Part shown: positions 1-64,000 of the stretch, one piece after another | Layout: every line of letters starts with the position of its first letter | Position numbering within the stretch: position 1 is the first letter of the stretch | Assembly (NCBI GenBank): GCA_964017235.1 | Contig: OZ024931.1 | Coordinates: 136,588,033-136,652,032, forward strand | Source of the DNA: Sabellastarte sp. h YS-2021 | Lineage: Eukaryota; Annelida; Polychaeta; Sabellida; Sabellidae | Direction: 5' to 3' | DNA: 64,000 nt | Position numbers and translations under genes: made by a program | The notes under the pieces: model-generated | The model's input: the letters and a program-made list of their open reading frames with translations, nothing else | Database searches by the model: none | Told to the model about the DNA's origin: nothing

Positions 1-101
1 TACAATTACAGGGAGATTACGGCAAAAATTTTACTATATCTGGGATAAATAGGTGTTAATATGGTTAGGTATAGCCCAGCAGTAACTTAGGGGCGCTATT
101 C

Positions 102-273
102 ATGAGGCAGTGGATAATGCCTCCATACCTTTGAGGCAGTGTATAATGTGCCCATACCTTTGTGGCAGTGTACAATGTTCCCATACCTTTGTGGCAGTGT
201 ACAATGTTCCCATACCTTTGTGGCAGTGTACAGTGTCCCCATACCTTTGAGGCAGTGTATAATGTGCCCATAC

Positions 274-299
<26 letters not shown>
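102..299 (-). repeat. 29-bp minisatellite carrying a 5' splice site in each unit
   Basis: Units start at 125, 154, 183, 212, 241 and 270, with a partial unit before. On the minus strand each reads CTGCCACAAAG|GTATGGG or a close variant, so each has a usable donor. The array begins inside exon e27 and extends into the intron. Because 29 is not a multiple of three, only every third unit keeps phase. Confidence 0.9.
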
Positions 300-63720
<63,421 letters not shown>

Positions 63721-63777
63721 CTGTAAAGTGAAAACATAAAGTAATCCGAGAGCACCAAACCATCAACCACAAAGGGA

Positions 63778-64000
63778 GGAACTATAGTGACAAGACATTC
63801 ACTTCCTATCTCAGATCATGTGGGTTCAAAACTTGACCTTGGCCTATAATAGTTCCAAGGCTATATTCCACTAGTACTGATCTGACCACAGTGGTTTCAG
63901 GTAATTCTTGCAGGACACTTGTCAGAGGTTTTCACTGCTATCACATTGTTTTCCTCCACAATCAAATTCAGCAGTAAAGTTCATAACACTGAAAAAGCAC
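63778..64000 (+). mobile_element. Possible tRNA-derived SINE at the window edge
   Basis: GTGACAAGACATTCACTTCC is followed by ATCATGTGGGTTCAAAACTTG (B-box-like), a body with CACAGTGGTTTCAG and an end running off the window. It differs from SINE families 1 and 2. Confidence 0.4.

Overview
The window is eukaryotic, almost certainly from an invertebrate animal. It has long AT-rich introns with GT-AG (once GC-AG) splice sites, tRNA-derived SINEs, MITEs and DIRS-type tyrosine-recombinase retrotransposons. A lophotrochozoan, perhaps a mollusc, fits best, but that is inference from the repeat content and is not proven.

The backbone is one gene on the minus strand, SMG1, the PI3K-related kinase that phosphorylates UPF1 in nonsense-mediated mRNA decay (NMD). 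I could define 27 consecutive exons from 63720 down to 274. Their reading phases agree at every junction, giving about 1,475 residues: the FAT region, the kinase catalytic core (GLGDRHLDN loop at 36647-36800, HIDYN at 35986-36105) and the start of the region after the kinase. Both ends of the gene lie outside the window. One intron (1658-35985, 34.3 kb) contains a complete single-exon rhodopsin-family GPCR gene on the same strand (8299-10221).

Four DIRS retrotransposons sit in SMG1 introns, all with their genes on the minus strand like SMG1. Elements A (13204-19483) and B (23852-30202) belong to one family; C (36933-42332) and D (53741-59096) belong to another. All have inverted terminal repeats plus an internal complementary region that spells out the joined ends. 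B is coding-intact: Gag, a Cys-rich segment, RT-RNase H and tyrosine recombinase. In B the gag frame is closed by a single TGA followed by CAATCA, a CARYYA-type readthrough context. The same frame then stays open for 1,080 codons through a 20-cysteine segment, across the RT gene and through the recombinase. A keeps damaged RNase H and recombinase genes but has about 3 kb of ACCGGT-rich tandem repeats where gag and RT should be. C and D are decayed.

The most unusual host feature is that three SMG1 exon boundaries are embedded in tandem repeats whose units each carry the splice site: a 29-bp donor array (102-299), an 82-90-bp acceptor array (1029-1287) and seven exact-length 50-bp donor units (61681-62030). 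In the last array any distal donor adds an in-frame stop at once, which would make the SMG1 transcript an NMD substrate. The rest of the sequence is intronic: SINEs, several MITE families (one pair with perfect 8-bp target duplications) and minisatellites.
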